Program-made: the position numbers and the translations under genes | Part shown: piece by piece, positions 37,127 through 48,684 of the stretch | Position numbering within the stretch: the stretch's first letter is position 1 | How the letters are laid out: each line of letters starts with the position of its first letter | Notes under the pieces: model-generated | Database searches by the model: none | Told to the model about the DNA's origin: nothing | What the model saw: the letters and a program-made list of their open reading frames with translations, nothing else | Source of the DNA: Silene latifolia | Lineage: Eukaryota > Streptophyta > Magnoliopsida > Caryophyllales > Caryophyllaceae | Direction of reading: 5' to 3' | Length of the DNA: 64,000 nucleotides | NCBI RefSeq assembly: GCF_048544455.1 | Contig: NC_133538.1 | Coordinates: 22,368,469 to 22,432,468 of the forward strand

Positions 37127-38725
37127 TGTTGGGATTCATTAATCTCATTTGTTTACATATTGAATATGTGAATAATTAATTTAGTCATAAAATTAATTCA
37201 AGATCTTATGCATGCAAAACAATTACAAGAGTAAAGAAAAACGGTTCCTTACATTCGATGTTTCGGCAATATGGGCACTAGTAAGGTCACCTACCTTAGC
37301 TAATTCTTGAGCTTTCCTTATGGATGAACAAGATTCAAGTATAGAATCTCTCCCCAAGGATTGTACCAAGATGATACTCTTAATAGTTTAAATTAATATG
37401 AGACTAGTTGTAACACCCCGGCCCAAACCGGGTCGGGAGCGGTTACTTATGATAGCTCACCAGGCTGTGTACATGGCCCACAGATCAACACGGGTCCTTT
37501 ATAGCGCATTTTGTCCTCATTCATGCGCATCCCTGAAACCTTCCCGGGAGGTCACCCATCCTAAGACTACTCCCAAACAAGCACGCTTAACTTTGGAGTT
37601 CTTTCATGAGGATGACCATAAAAGAAAGTGCACTTTGTTTATATGAGTAGTAGTTCTAATCCCTTTAAGCACTAGTCATTTAAGCCTATCACTGGACCTC
37701 TTCAATTACCGTGGGGTGTTACACTAGTATTAATAAAAACTACCTTAAAAATGGACACAAAATAATTGTATTATGCTCTTGAATATTTCGGTCAAGAGGG
37801 AGGATTTTATGAGCTCTCCTTGTTCTCTCAAAATGTAGAGTAAAAGGAACCACTAGTAAAAATATAACATGTATATTTTTACAACTTATAGAATGAAACA
37901 TATAAGAGAAAAACTCTTCTTTTTCTCTTTGGGAAACCGGGTAGCATGGGAGGAGAGGAGCCAATGCATGAGCTTGTTTTCTTCCCAAGAATAATAGGTT
38001 TGCATGGCTATGAAATAGGTCATCATTGTGTTTCTTTGGAATAAATAAATTAGACAACACAAACCTAATACTCCCTCCATAAAACCGGCTATTACCCATA
38101 AAAGGGAGGTCCATTTTATTTTTGTCATTTGTCAATTGTGACATATGTGACATGTTACTTGACATGTCACATTATAATGTATTTTTAACATATTAAAAAT
38201 CATCATATAATTAAATATGTCACATATAAAAATAATTAGTAATTCATAATTACTTGTGCCAAAATGGGTCATATAATTATAAACTACAACAACTTGTATT
38301 TATAATAAATTCTTCATCCTATTTTTAATTGTTTCATAAACAATAAATTAATCTAAGTAATAAAACAATTCGATTACTTAGACCGAACTTATTTAATCAA
38401 ATTACAATAAGACACATAATTTTACTCACAAAATCACTCGTCAATTTTAAGGAATTTAATTAACACGTATCGTCATACGATTAATTAAATAATCAATTAA
38501 GAGCATTACCCTATACTCCTATAGGTATGACCTTAGGGGATCAACTGGTCACCATCGTCGTACGACAGTAATGTCAAACTCTACTCACCCAATCATTACC
38601 GATATGTGTGGACCAGTTGACTAAGAAGTATTACTTTCTCTCATGTATTCTTAATATGAGATTTAAACATGTGATCTCAATATGATCAACAATGTGATCG
38701 CATTATTGTCGGGGACACTCCAACA
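37127..38725 (-). repeat. 5' LTR of element C (with insertion)
   Basis: 1599 bp including a 315-bp insertion plus 5-bp duplication. Without these it is 1279 bp, matching the 1267-1297 bp LTRs of A, B and D. Bounded by TGTTGGGATT and CACTCCAACA. Confidence 0.85.
37409..37723 (-). mobile_element. Cassandra-type solo LTR with 5S rRNA-like sequence
   Basis: 315 bp with ends TGTAACACCCC and GGGGTGTTACA and the TSD CTAGT (37404-37408 and 37724-37728). Positions 37534-37602 read, on the minus strand, as the internal part of plant 5S rRNA: AACTCC, AAGTTAAGCGTGCTTG, AGGATGGGTGACCTCCCGGG. Cassandra TRIM elements are known to carry 5S promoter sequence in their LTRs. No second LTR or interior is present, so it is a solo LTR, orientation minus by the 5S strand. 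Confidence 0.85.
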
Positions 38726-38730
38726 GCTCG

Positions 38731-39041
38731 TTCCCTCGCAGGAAAGCTCGCGCCACTTTGAGGTGTTCCCTGCCCTTTCAGCGAAGCTTTGGGCTTTGGC
38801 CCTATTTTCACAAATTTTCAACGCCGGAATTAAAAACCGTCATTTTTCAAATACAAAAACAAAATAGTGAAATTCAAACTCGCTATTTCTCACAAATTTT
38901 CAATGACGGAATTAAAAACCGCCATTTTTCAAACACAAAAACAAAATAGTGAAATTCAAATTTGCTATTTTCACAAATTTTCAATGACAGAATTAAAAAC
39001 CGCCATTTTTCAAATACAAAAACAAAACAGTGAAATTCAAA
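38731..39041. repeat. 80-bp tandem repeat, left copy of a 327-bp duplicated flank
   Basis: After CGCAGGAAAGCTCGCGCCAC it holds three ~80-bp units with the wording TTTTCAA, GACGGAATTAAAAACCG, CATTTTTCAAA, AATAGTGAAATTCAAA. The whole 38715-39041 stretch is repeated, without any difference I can find, at 46957-47283. Apparent open frames here are by-products of the repeat. Confidence 0.9.
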
Positions 39042-41732
39042 CGTATATTATTGAATTAAACGTATATTATTGAATCAAACGGATATTATTGAATTAAACG
39101 GATATAATTAAACGGATATTATTATAAATTAATTATTATACATTTTATATTACTAATTAAGGCGGGATAATTGCTGAGTCGATAATTACGTAAATTATTT
39201 TATTTAACCACGTTGTATCGATATAAGTTAATTGTGACGGTTTTATATGGAATTCGACTTTTAATAAAATATCTTTATTATAAATATTATTATTATTATT
39301 ATATATTATTATTATTCTAATATTAGTATGGCATGATTACTACAACTTCCTTTAATTCCTTTACTCTTTTTTTTACGTAAACAAACACACAAGCATGCTA
39401 CTTTTTTATTTCTTTACACCTATCCTTCCCATGCCTTGTCCCTTCCTTTTCACCAACACCCATCATCATCCTTGTGCATAAAGAGAGTGAGAGAGTGAGC
39501 TGGGTTGATGTACGTGCAGCAGGGGAGAGATATGAGCGGTATTCGACGGCCGTGGGTGGCTCTGGTGGTGGTTGTAGCGGCTGAAAAAAGGTAAGACTCA
39601 ACCTTAGCTCCTCTGTTTTCACTTTTCTGTCAGTTTTAGGTGTTGTTTTCGAGGCTTAAGGAGGTGTTGATGGTGGCTGTTAGTAAGGTGAGGGAGTAGT
39701 GTGGTAAGGGTCGAGTGTAGTGGTGGTTTCTGAGGTGGTTTTGGGTGGTGATATTGACGGTAAAAGGGGGCAGCGACAGAGGTGGTAGAAACGGGTTGTG
39801 CAGTGATTTTCAGGCGAGTTTTAGACGACTAGGTTTGGGGTGGCACCACCATGGACTCGGGGGAGGTCGAAGTGGTGGTGCCACGGTGGCTGGGTTCGTG
39901 GGTTGGCGGCGAGAATAATGGTGGTGGTTTGGGCAGGGAATAGTAATTGCTGCGGTGGTGGTCAGGTTGAGAACGAGAGGTGTTGGTGATGCGTGGTGGT
40001 GATCTGGCCAGGTTGGCAGCCCTGGTTCGACTCGCCGGCGGCAGTCGACCAGGGTGGGGTTGGTTGCCGGTGGTGGGGTTGAAGTGGGTAGCACGGCTGG
40101 TGGTGGACGCGGTGGTTCAGGGATGTGTGGTGAGTTTGGGTGAGAGTGAATGTACGTGTGTGTAGTCGGGTGTGTTTCGTTTTGTTTATTATTTAAATTA
40201 TCGTGTTTAGTAGTTAAATGAACTTCCGAGTTATTTAAAGACGGGTTTTCATAATTTAATCATTATATTTCGTAATGGGTCGTATGCTTAATTAATTAAT
40301 CTAATCCCGAGTTATTTAAATAATTAAAGACGAGTTTAAATCGGGTTGTTGAATTATTTTATGTTTGATTCGGGATTTGTCTTAAATCGTTTAATTCATT
40401 AAATTAATTATTTAATTAATTCCCGAGTGTATTAAAATATTTAAAGACGGGTTTTGAGTCGGGATTGTTTGAGTTGTTTAAGGATTTATTCGGGTATTTA
40501 TAAATCGTATAATTCGTTTAAATAATCGTGTTGGTTTAAGTTCCGAGTTAATTAAAATAAAATAATAATTAATTAACTAGAAGCGGGATTTTGAGACGGG
40601 TTTGTTAAAATGAAAAGGCTACTATATCGGGAAAGTTTCCATTCTAAGAAATTCTACTTTAATAACTTTCTATTTTGAGAAGTTGGGTCAAATGACTAAT
40701 CGGGTTATTTTAGTTACCAGTTGGGCATAAGTGGGTGTCGGGAATGTATTACGGGAAAGCTTCTATTTTGGGAATTACTATATTTAGTAGTTAGTAATTA
40801 TAATTATTATAACTGTTTTAGGTGACGAATTCGCGAAGGATCGATAATCAAATTCATTGCTTTATTTCTGGACTTCTTAACTGCTTAATTGGATTTGCTG
40901 GCACTATGAGGTAGGGAGATACACTTGTCCTATTATCGTCATTGTTGAATTGTGTTGACTTGATTCCTGGTTGTTGCTTTACATTATCATTTATATTCGG
41001 AAAGGTGATTGACTGATTTGATCGTATTGAGCATGATATCACAACATCGGGTAACTGGCATGATTTTATGATTTATCAGTTCATTGATTTATATATATAT
41101 ATATTGCATCACTTTCTTTTGAGCATTTCATATGCATTGGAGTTGGAGGATGGTGTGGTGGTGATGAGATTGTGATACGATGTGATGTTGTGATAAGGCC
41201 CAGCGGGTTCTGCAGACTCGCCGGATAACCTCAAATTGTTGAGTGGTATATCGACGACGGTCGATTGATAGTCTGCCGGGGATCGGTATGGCTGGGCGTT
41301 CCGGGTTTGTGTGTGATTGAGTTGTGATGGAGATGGAGGTGGCGGAGTATCATGCATATCATATTTATTGTTTTATTGTTTTCCCTACTCAACCTCGCGG
41401 TTGACCCTGTGTATTCGTGAACACCTGTGACGACCCAAATATTGGCGGCGGTCTTGACAGTTTAAGAGATAGGACGGGAGCTGGATGGGCGTGAGACATT
41501 GGATCAGACGACTTAGTAGCTAGATCATCATCTAGAAGACTTTCACTTTTATTTATGTCAATTCTTGTAATTTGAGTTGAAAAGAGGATTTGTAATAATT
41601 AAGTTAAAATATTATATAAATTGCCTTGGAGTTTAATTTGTTATTCACTACCTCGGGAAACCGAGATGGTAACAGTCCGTTTTATTAGGGAATGTCTTGA
41701 CGAGGACTTCTTTTATAAACCGGGGTGTTACA
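39039..41732 (+). repeat. 5' LTR of element E, first ~31 bp missing
   Basis: Colinear with 44275-46959. A G-rich GGT/GGTGG segment at about 39500-40140 differs from the partner at about a dozen sites, while the AT-rich ~1 kb that follows looks identical. The frames that read as proteins in the G-rich part are simple-sequence by-products. Confidence 0.85.
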
Positions 41733-44243
41733 AAGTGGTATCGAGAGCGAACGATCCTCGAGCCTAAACCAATGAGCCCAATGAACATAGGAAGAGTCTA
41801 AATAAAATGAACACGGGATAGAACTCATTAGGAGCACACTACGGTAAGGTATGAGTTAGGGGCCCCCTCACACCGAACCAGTGGTCCTCTCAGTTGAACC
41901 GGAAACCATGAGTGTATACGAGAGAAAGGGTAGAAAAGTTGCTTGAGGTTGAACAAGAAATTCATATATCGTTGCCTAAGTATCAATTGATTGATATATT
42001 GATTATTGCAGGACAATGCTACGGTAAGTAATTTGTATGAATGATGTGTTGATAGTACTACTATGACTAAGTAATATGCGGTTATGTGATCCCGAAGCCA
42101 TGCTAGTATAGTATTGTGATAAGTAATTAGAAACACTACCGAATTACATGCTTATAGGCATAGCCATCGTGAATTAGATGTACGGAGTAGATCGAGATGC
42201 GAAGGGATTCTATGGGATAGATGTTTACGTAAGTACAATGTGAGATTTGAGTTGGTATGGGTTAGTATCGATAGTATAGTTGTAAGAGTTTGAAACATAG
42301 AAAATGAAAGACTTAGTGAAGGAACTGTTTTGGTTGATGTTACTCTTTAAATTGACCTTACTGCCATTTCTTTTCTGTTCATTGCCTAAGGATAAAATTT
42401 TTATGAGAGGTAGCCTCGTGAGTTAGTGTCCATTTGGTGTTGGTTTCATGCTTATATGATAAACGGATCAGGAGTAATAAATACTTTAGTGAGCTGTGGT
42501 TAGGAAGTTCCTGTGCAGTGGAGTTTTGACCAACAATTTTGTAAAAATCCTCACTTAAAGTGTATTAATAATTTTCGCATAATTCCAACTCCATCGATCA
42601 AAAGAGTCGCATATGTTTTCAAATTAATAATCCACGAAAAATCTTGATGTTTCAATATTAAATAATGAGTTTTTTTTTTAAACTGACCCAAGTTTTGGAC
42701 CAATTGTTGTCACATGTTTGTTTGGACCAACTGAGTTGTAAAATTCTTTAAAAATGGAATTCTTGTGCTTTAAACCTAATTCTTTTTCCCTGTGTTTTGA
42801 ACTCATCGTGTTTTATAAAAGTAATATGAATCAAGTTTTAATCGAACAGTTATTTATTCGTGATTTTTAGAAGGTACAACGTAAATCAAAACATGTAAAA
42901 TGTGTGTTCTAGGTTGAGTTTTCAGATAATTGTTTGAGTAATTCATGAGCCTTAGTAATGTGAATTTATAATGTTTTATATGACGACAGTAGCACGCATG
43001 TTCAGTAGTTATGTATCTTAACAAGTGATAAAATTAAAACTAAGTTGATAACATTGTTGGCATGATAGTATGAGTAAAATTGAATAAGCTTAAATTGATT
43101 TCTAATCAAGGGGTGAAATATGTTATAAGAATTATGTTAAGAACTTTATTCACCGTCCAGTAGGAAGGTAAAAGTTTTGATAATGAAGCTAAATTTTGTC
43201 GTGTGAGTATAAAGTCGGAATGAGATTTCCAGCCAGTGTCTGATTGTATGGTTCATGATAATTGCAAGTCTGGGGAAAGAAACTAGAACGGAGTCACAAG
43301 TAGTGGATTAATTTAGTCATGTTGTTCATTCATGTAGCGAATTGGTGGGTTGTGGTTAGTTACGAATGTCGAAACTGGGTGTTTTCATTTGATTGGTGAT
43401 TCTGTGTCTTGACCTAAATCTGTACAACTAAGTAAAAGAAAGACAGACTGGACCTATTAAGGTATAAATTTTCATAAATCGATTTATCAAGTGTTGACCC
43501 TAATTCTTTTCTAAGGTTGATTGATTCCCTTTATTTCTAAGGTATAAGATTACGATAATTAGTGAAATGAATAATTACTAATGAATTGTACTGGAAACGG
43601 TAGCCTCTTTCAGTGGTTGGCAGTAGTTGAGAACTTTGGTTATAATAATGAAGGTTACGAGGACGTAACCATGTTTTTAGTTGGGGAGGATTGTAAAATC
43701 TTAACGCTTAATTTGCACTCGTTTGTAGATTGTAGTTTTGACCAAGTTGATGTTTCGTTGTGAGGGTACCTATACAAAGGAGTTCTATATGATTTGTTCC
43801 TACTTCTGTTAGTTGGTTGATGTGCAAAAGGAGAGTGTGATTAAACTACTGGTATTGAGTTTGAATTGTGGGGCCTTTGTGCCGAGTTACGTTGGCGGTC
43901 CAGTGCGACCATGGTTATCGAGTTACTTGAGTTTGAGATCGGAATTGAGATGGAAAGATGATGGTGTTCTCATATAATTATATAGTGTTATACATTTGTG
44001 TTCGCAGGTAGTATTCGTTGTAGTTAATTGGATTAAGAAAATGATGAGTTAAACTTCGGGACGAAGTTTATTTTTAGGAGGGCAGAATGTAACATTCCGT
44101 ATTTGTTACGTTTAATTGATGAGTCAAAAGTGTGTTAACCGTGTTAAAATTTCGTGACATCCGTAAGTACAATATATAATACCTTTCTGTTGTTGAGTAT
44201 GGGAGCGAACTTCGGGACGAAGTTCATTTTAAGGGAGGAAGAC
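41733..44243 (+). other. Interior of element E, non-coding
   Basis: PBS at 41736-41749. No domain or sustained frame. Near the 3' end a first AACTTCGGGACGAAGTT (44052) with a PPT-like AGGAGGG and an LTR-like start, TGTAACATTCCGTATTTG (44099), precedes the true ones (44208, 44231, 44244). Confidence 0.7.
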
Positions 44244-46959
44244 TGTAATACCCCGTATTTTTATATAATAAATTAAACGTATATTATTGAATTAAACGTA
44301 TATTATTGAATCAAACGGATATTATTGAATTAAACGGATATAATTAAACGGATATTATTATAAATTAATTATTATACATTTTATATTACTAATTAAGGCG
44401 GGATAATTGCTGAGTCGATAATTACGTAAATTATTTTATTTAACCACGTTGTATCGATATAAGTTAATTGTGACGGTTTTATATGGAATTCGACTTTTAA
44501 TAAAATATCTTTATTATAAATATTATTATTATTATTATATATTATTATTATTCTAATATTAGTATGGCATGATTACTACAACTTCCTTTAATTCCTTTAC
44601 TCTTTTTTTTACGTAAACAAACACACAAGCATGCTACTTTTTTATTTCTTTACACCTATCCTTCCCATGCCTTGTCCCTTCCTTTTCACCAACACCCATC
44701 ATCATCCTTGTGCATAAAGAGAGTGAGAGAGTGAGTGGGTTGATGTACGTGCGCGGGGGAGAGATATGAGCGGTATTCGACGGCCGTGGGTGGCTCTGGT
44801 GGTGGTTGTAGCGGCTGAAAAAAGGTAAGACTCAACCTTAGCTCCTCTGTTTTCACTTTTCTGTCAGTTTTAGGTGTTGTTTTCGAGGCTTAAGGAGGTG
44901 TTGATGGTGGCTGTTAGTAAGGTGAGGGAGTAGTGTGGTAAGGGTCGAGTGTAGTGGTGGTTTCGAGGTGGTTTTGGGTGGTGATATTGACGGTAAAGGG
45001 GCGGAGAGGTGGTAGAAACGGGTTGTGCGGTGATTTTCGGGCGAGTTTTAGACGACTAGGTTTGGGGTGGCACCACCATGGACTCGGGGGAGGTCGAAGT
45101 GGTGGTGCCACGGTGGCTGGGTTCGTGGGTTGGCGGCGAGAATAATGGTGGTGGTTTGGGCGGGGAATAGTAATTGCTTTGCGGTGGTGGTCAGGTTGAG
45201 AACGAGAGGTGTTGGTGATGCGTGGTGGTGATCTCGCCAGGTTGGCAGCCCTGGTTCGACTCGCCGGGCGGCGATCGACCAGGGTGGGGTTGGTTGCGTG
45301 GTGGGGTTGAAGTGGGTAGCACGGTGGTGGTGGACGCGGTGGTTGAGGATGTGTGGTGAGTTTGGGTGAGAGTGAATGTACGTGTGTGTAGTCGGGTGTG
45401 TTTCGTTTTGTTTATTATTTAAATTATCGTGTTTAGTAGTTAAATGAACTTCCGAGTTATTTAAAGACGGGTTTTCATAATTTAATCATTATATTTCGTA
45501 ATGGGTCGTATGCTTAATTAATTAATCTAATCCCGAGTTATTTAAATAATTAAAGACGAGTTTAAATCGGGTTGTTGAATTATTTTATGTTTGATTCGGG
45601 ATTTGTCTTAAATCGTTTAATTCATTAAATTAATTATTTAATTAATTCCCGAGTGTATTAAAATATTTAAAGACGGGTTTTGAGTCGGGATTGTTTGAGT
45701 TGTTTAAGGATTTATTCGGGTATTTATAAATCGTATAATTCGTTTAAATAATCGTGTTGGTTTAAGTTCCGAGTTAATTAAAATAAAATAATAATTAATT
45801 AACTAGAAGCGGGATTTTGAGACGGGTTTGTTAAAATGAAAAGGCTACTATATCGGGAAAGTTTCCATTCTAAGAAATTCTACTTTAATAACTTTCTATT
45901 TTGAGAAGTTGGGTCAAATGACTAATCGGGTTATTTTAGTTACCAGTTGGGCATAAGTGGGTGTCGGGAATGTATTACGGGAAAGCTTCTATTTTGGGAA
46001 TTACTATATTTAGTAGTTAGTAATTATAATTATTATAACTGTTTTAGGTGACGAATTCGCGAAGGATCGATAATCAAATTCATTGCTTTATTTCTGGACT
46101 TCTTAACTGCTTAATTGGATTTGCTGGCACTATGAGGTAGGGAGATACACTTGTCCTATTATCGTCATTGTTGAATTGTGTTGACTTGATTCCTGGTTGT
46201 TGCTTTACATTATCATTTATATTCGGAAAGGTGATTGACTGATTTGATCGTATTGAGCATGATATCACAACATCGGGTAACTGGCATGATTTTATGATTT
46301 ATCAGTTCATTGATTTATATATATATATATTGCATCACTTTCTTTTGAGCATTTCATATGCATTGGAGTTGGAGGATGGTGTGGTGGTGATGAGATTGTG
46401 ATACGATGTGATGTTGTGATAAGGCCCAGGCGGGTTCTGCAGACACGCCCGGATAACCTCATTGTTGAGTGGTATATCGACGACGGTCGATTGATAGTCT
46501 AGGGGGATCGGTATGGTCAAGGCGTTCGGGTTTGTGTGTGATTGAGTTGTGATGGAGATGGAGGTGGCGGAGTATCATGCATATCATATTTATTGTTTTA
46601 TTGTTTTCCCTACTCAACCTCGCGGTTGACCCTGTGTATTCGTGAACACCTGTGACGACCCAAATATTGGCGAGCAGTCTTGACAGGTTTAAGAGATAGG
46701 ACGGGAGCTGGATGGGCGTGAGACATTGGATCAGACGACTTAGTAGCTAGATCATCATCTAGAAGACTTTCACTTTTATTTATGTCAATTCTTGTAATTT
46801 GAGTTGAAAAGAGGATTTGTAATAATTAAGTTAAAATATTATATAAATTGCCTTGGAGTTTAATTTGTTATTCACTACCTCGGGAAACCGAGATGGTAAC
46901 AGTCCGTTTTATTAGGGAATGTCTTGACGAGGACTTCTTTTATAAACCGGGGTGTTACA
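44244..46959 (+). repeat. 3' LTR of element E
   Basis: 2716 bp, TGTAATACCCCG...GGGGTGTTACA, directly followed by the second copy of the duplicated flank. Confidence 0.9.
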
Positions 46960-47480
46960 CTCCAACAGCTCGTTCCCTCGCAGGAAAGCTCGCGCCACTT
47001 TGAGGTGTTCCCTGCCCTTTCAGCGAAGCTTTGGGCTTTGGCCCTATTTTCACAAATTTTCAACGCCGGAATTAAAAACCGTCATTTTTCAAATACAAAA
47101 ACAAAATAGTGAAATTCAAACTCGCTATTTCTCACAAATTTTCAATGACGGAATTAAAAACCGCCATTTTTCAAACACAAAAACAAAATAGTGAAATTCA
47201 AATTTGCTATTTTCACAAATTTTCAATGACAGAATTAAAAACCGCCATTTTTCAAATACAAAAACAAAACAGTGAAATTCAAATTCGCTATTTTCACAAT
47301 TTTCAACGACGGCATTAAAAACCGTCATTCTCAAATCATAAAAAAATGAAGTAGTGAAAATTCAAAATTCGCTATTTCCACAAATTTCAAAATTCAAAAC
47401 AACGGCATTAAAAACCGCCACACCGTCAAACAAGACGGTGAAATTCAAATTCACTACTCACAAATTTCAAATCACGAGAA
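46957..47480. repeat. Second copy of the 327-bp flank and continuation of the 80-bp tandem array
   Basis: 46957-47283 repeats 38715-39041. The ~80-bp units then continue, more diverged, to about 47480 (TTTTCAACGACGGCATTAAA..., AACAACGGCATTAAAAACCG). About five to six units in all. Confidence 0.85.
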
Positions 47481-48320
47481 GAGGAGACTAAGACCGTTAT
47501 CTCCTTTAACAAACATTGGATGGCGGAATTCACATTCGCTATTACGACAGATTTAAACAAACAGCAATAAAAGTCGTTACCTATCTTCAAAATTCAAAAT
47601 CACCGCCAACCACGGGAGCCAGGCTCACAGGTCTATCCCTTTTCGGCACCACAAACATCCACTATAAACACCTAAATTGCCCAGCAGGATAGGAGAGACC
47701 TCCCCACGGAGCCCGCTAAACTGAAACGACCTCTCAACATAGACCCGTCCAACACGGCTATTTCCCGCAGTCGGTCATTCAATCTTCAACATGGCTGGCG
47801 AGCCTCATAAAGCACATTCAACATGGATGACGAGCCTCAAAACGCACCACATTCGACATGGTTGGCGAGCCTCACAACGCACATGCAACATGGCTGGCGA
47901 GCCTCAAAATGCATCACATTCGACATGGCTGGCGAGCCTCGCAACGTAACCTCAATGCGGCTGGCGAGCCCCATCATATCCGCAACAAGGCTGGCGAGCC
48001 TTCGCCTGCAAACAAGAAACAACTCAAGGACATATCCCGAAGATGCCTCAGGTATGACTTCTTCTTATGGCTGGCGAGCCTTCGTACGTAGTCTAACGGA
48101 CTTAAAACGACCCACATGGACAATCGACAGACTCTAAAATATCCTCGACGACAGGTCCTTGACTGTTATCCCCAAGTTGCCTTGGCATCGCCGTTCCCTG
48201 ACGGCAGGTCTTTGGCCCGAACCCTTTCGAGCCGCCTCGATGTCGCTTCAGTCTCTAGGTTGTAATCTTCGATTGACCTGTGGGCTATACTTTGACTTTC
48301 GCCCTATCCAAGCCTCAGTC
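47481..48320 (+). other. 3' untranslated region of the host Tat-like element
   Basis: No coding frame. It contains the GGCTGGCGAGCC repeat (47793-48085) and then GC-rich sequence leading into the polypurine tract at 48321. Its plus-strand orientation is opposite to the PMD and DUF7745-like genes. Confidence 0.6.
47793..48085 (+). repeat. Eight-copy GGCTGGCGAGCC hairpin repeat
   Basis: The 12-mer, in which GGCT pairs with AGCC around a GGCG loop, recurs about eight times (near 47793, 47825, 47860, 47891, 47926, 47961, 47990, 48068), usually preceded by ACATG and followed by TC. Two copies carry single changes. Spacing is 28-78 bp, mostly about 30-35. Confidence 0.85.
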
Positions 48321-48664
48321 AAAGTGGGGGCTCTATAGATACCCAGTATCTGTCGAGTCTCCAACAAACACCCGATGATTATCGGACTACAACATGCTTA
48401 GAAATCGCATCGTTTAATCGATAATTTTGTATAACTATACGTCGAAAAACTCAAAACGATTTCGAAAACAAAACATTTCAAAAGTACCTGGAGTGTTTAA
48501 TGCACGACAACGGGGTTGCAATGACACTAACTAGAGTCAAAACCGACACCGGACCAAAAACCGACTAAAAAATTCAAATCCCGACTCCAACGAGTCAAAC
48601 ACAAAAAAACAAACTTCTCAAAACTTCCTTGTTAAACATTCCCGGAATACTTGAATGGTCAAGT
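48321..48664 (+). repeat. Polypurine tract and start of the 3' LTR of the host Tat-like element
   Basis: AAAGTGGGGGCTC followed by TATAGATACCCAGTATC. The LTR start agrees with the solo LTR at 57639-60807, whose minus strand begins TGTAGATACCCGTATC and also shares ACAAACACCCGATGAT. The expected TG is TA here. The LTR is cut at 48664 by the CACTA element; the stretch 51615-51725 is probably its continuation. Confidence 0.7.
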
Positions 48665-48684
48665 CAGTACAAAATAAATGCGGA

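Larger units (their letters stand above)
35675..38725 (-). mobile_element. Element C: deleted copia-type LTR element of the A/B/D family
   Basis: Flanked by the TSD GCTCG (35670-35674 and 38726-38730). The right (5') LTR, 37127-38725, is complete and contains an inserted Cassandra-type solo LTR. The PBS TGGTATCAGAGC is at 37113-37124 (minus). The left LTR is cut to 46 bp (35675-35720) and joins directly to leader sequence at a GAA microhomology, so gag, the 3' half and most of the 3' LTR are gone. It sits just upstream of the first PMD exon, and would have separated that gene from any distal promoter. Confidence 0.85.
39039..46959 (+). mobile_element. Element E: non-autonomous (LARD-like) gypsy-type element with 2.7-kb LTRs
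   Basis: Two long LTRs (39039-41732 and 44244-46959) enclose 2.5 kb with no coding frame. The 3' LTR starts TGTAATACCCCG after the polypurine tract AAGGGAGGAAGAC, and both LTRs end GGGGTGTTACA. A PBS, TGGTATCGAGAGCG, is at 41736. The phrase AACTTCGGGACGAAGTT before the PPT is common in Tekay-type chromoviruses, so that lineage probably supplied its enzymes. The 5' LTR lacks its first ~31 bp. Instead of a 5-bp TSD, E is flanked by the 327-bp duplication. Confidence 0.8.

Noticed and set aside
37534..37602. 5S rRNA gene
   Set aside because: Only the internal part is present, diverged, and embedded in a Cassandra-type LTR.
38682..39073. Overlapping open frames with HKFSMTELKTAIF repeats
   Set aside because: By-products of the 80-bp tandem repeat; the same frames recur at 46924-47318 with the duplicated flank.
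39398..40165. Pro/Thr- and Gly/Val-rich open frames, both strands (also at 44914-45145)
   Set aside because: Simple GGT-rich sequence in the LTRs of element E; frames break at the LTR differences and have no domain.
47823..48137. Open frame rich in WLASL/WRAS repeats
   Set aside because: Translation of the GGCTGGCGAGCC repeat, not conserved coding.
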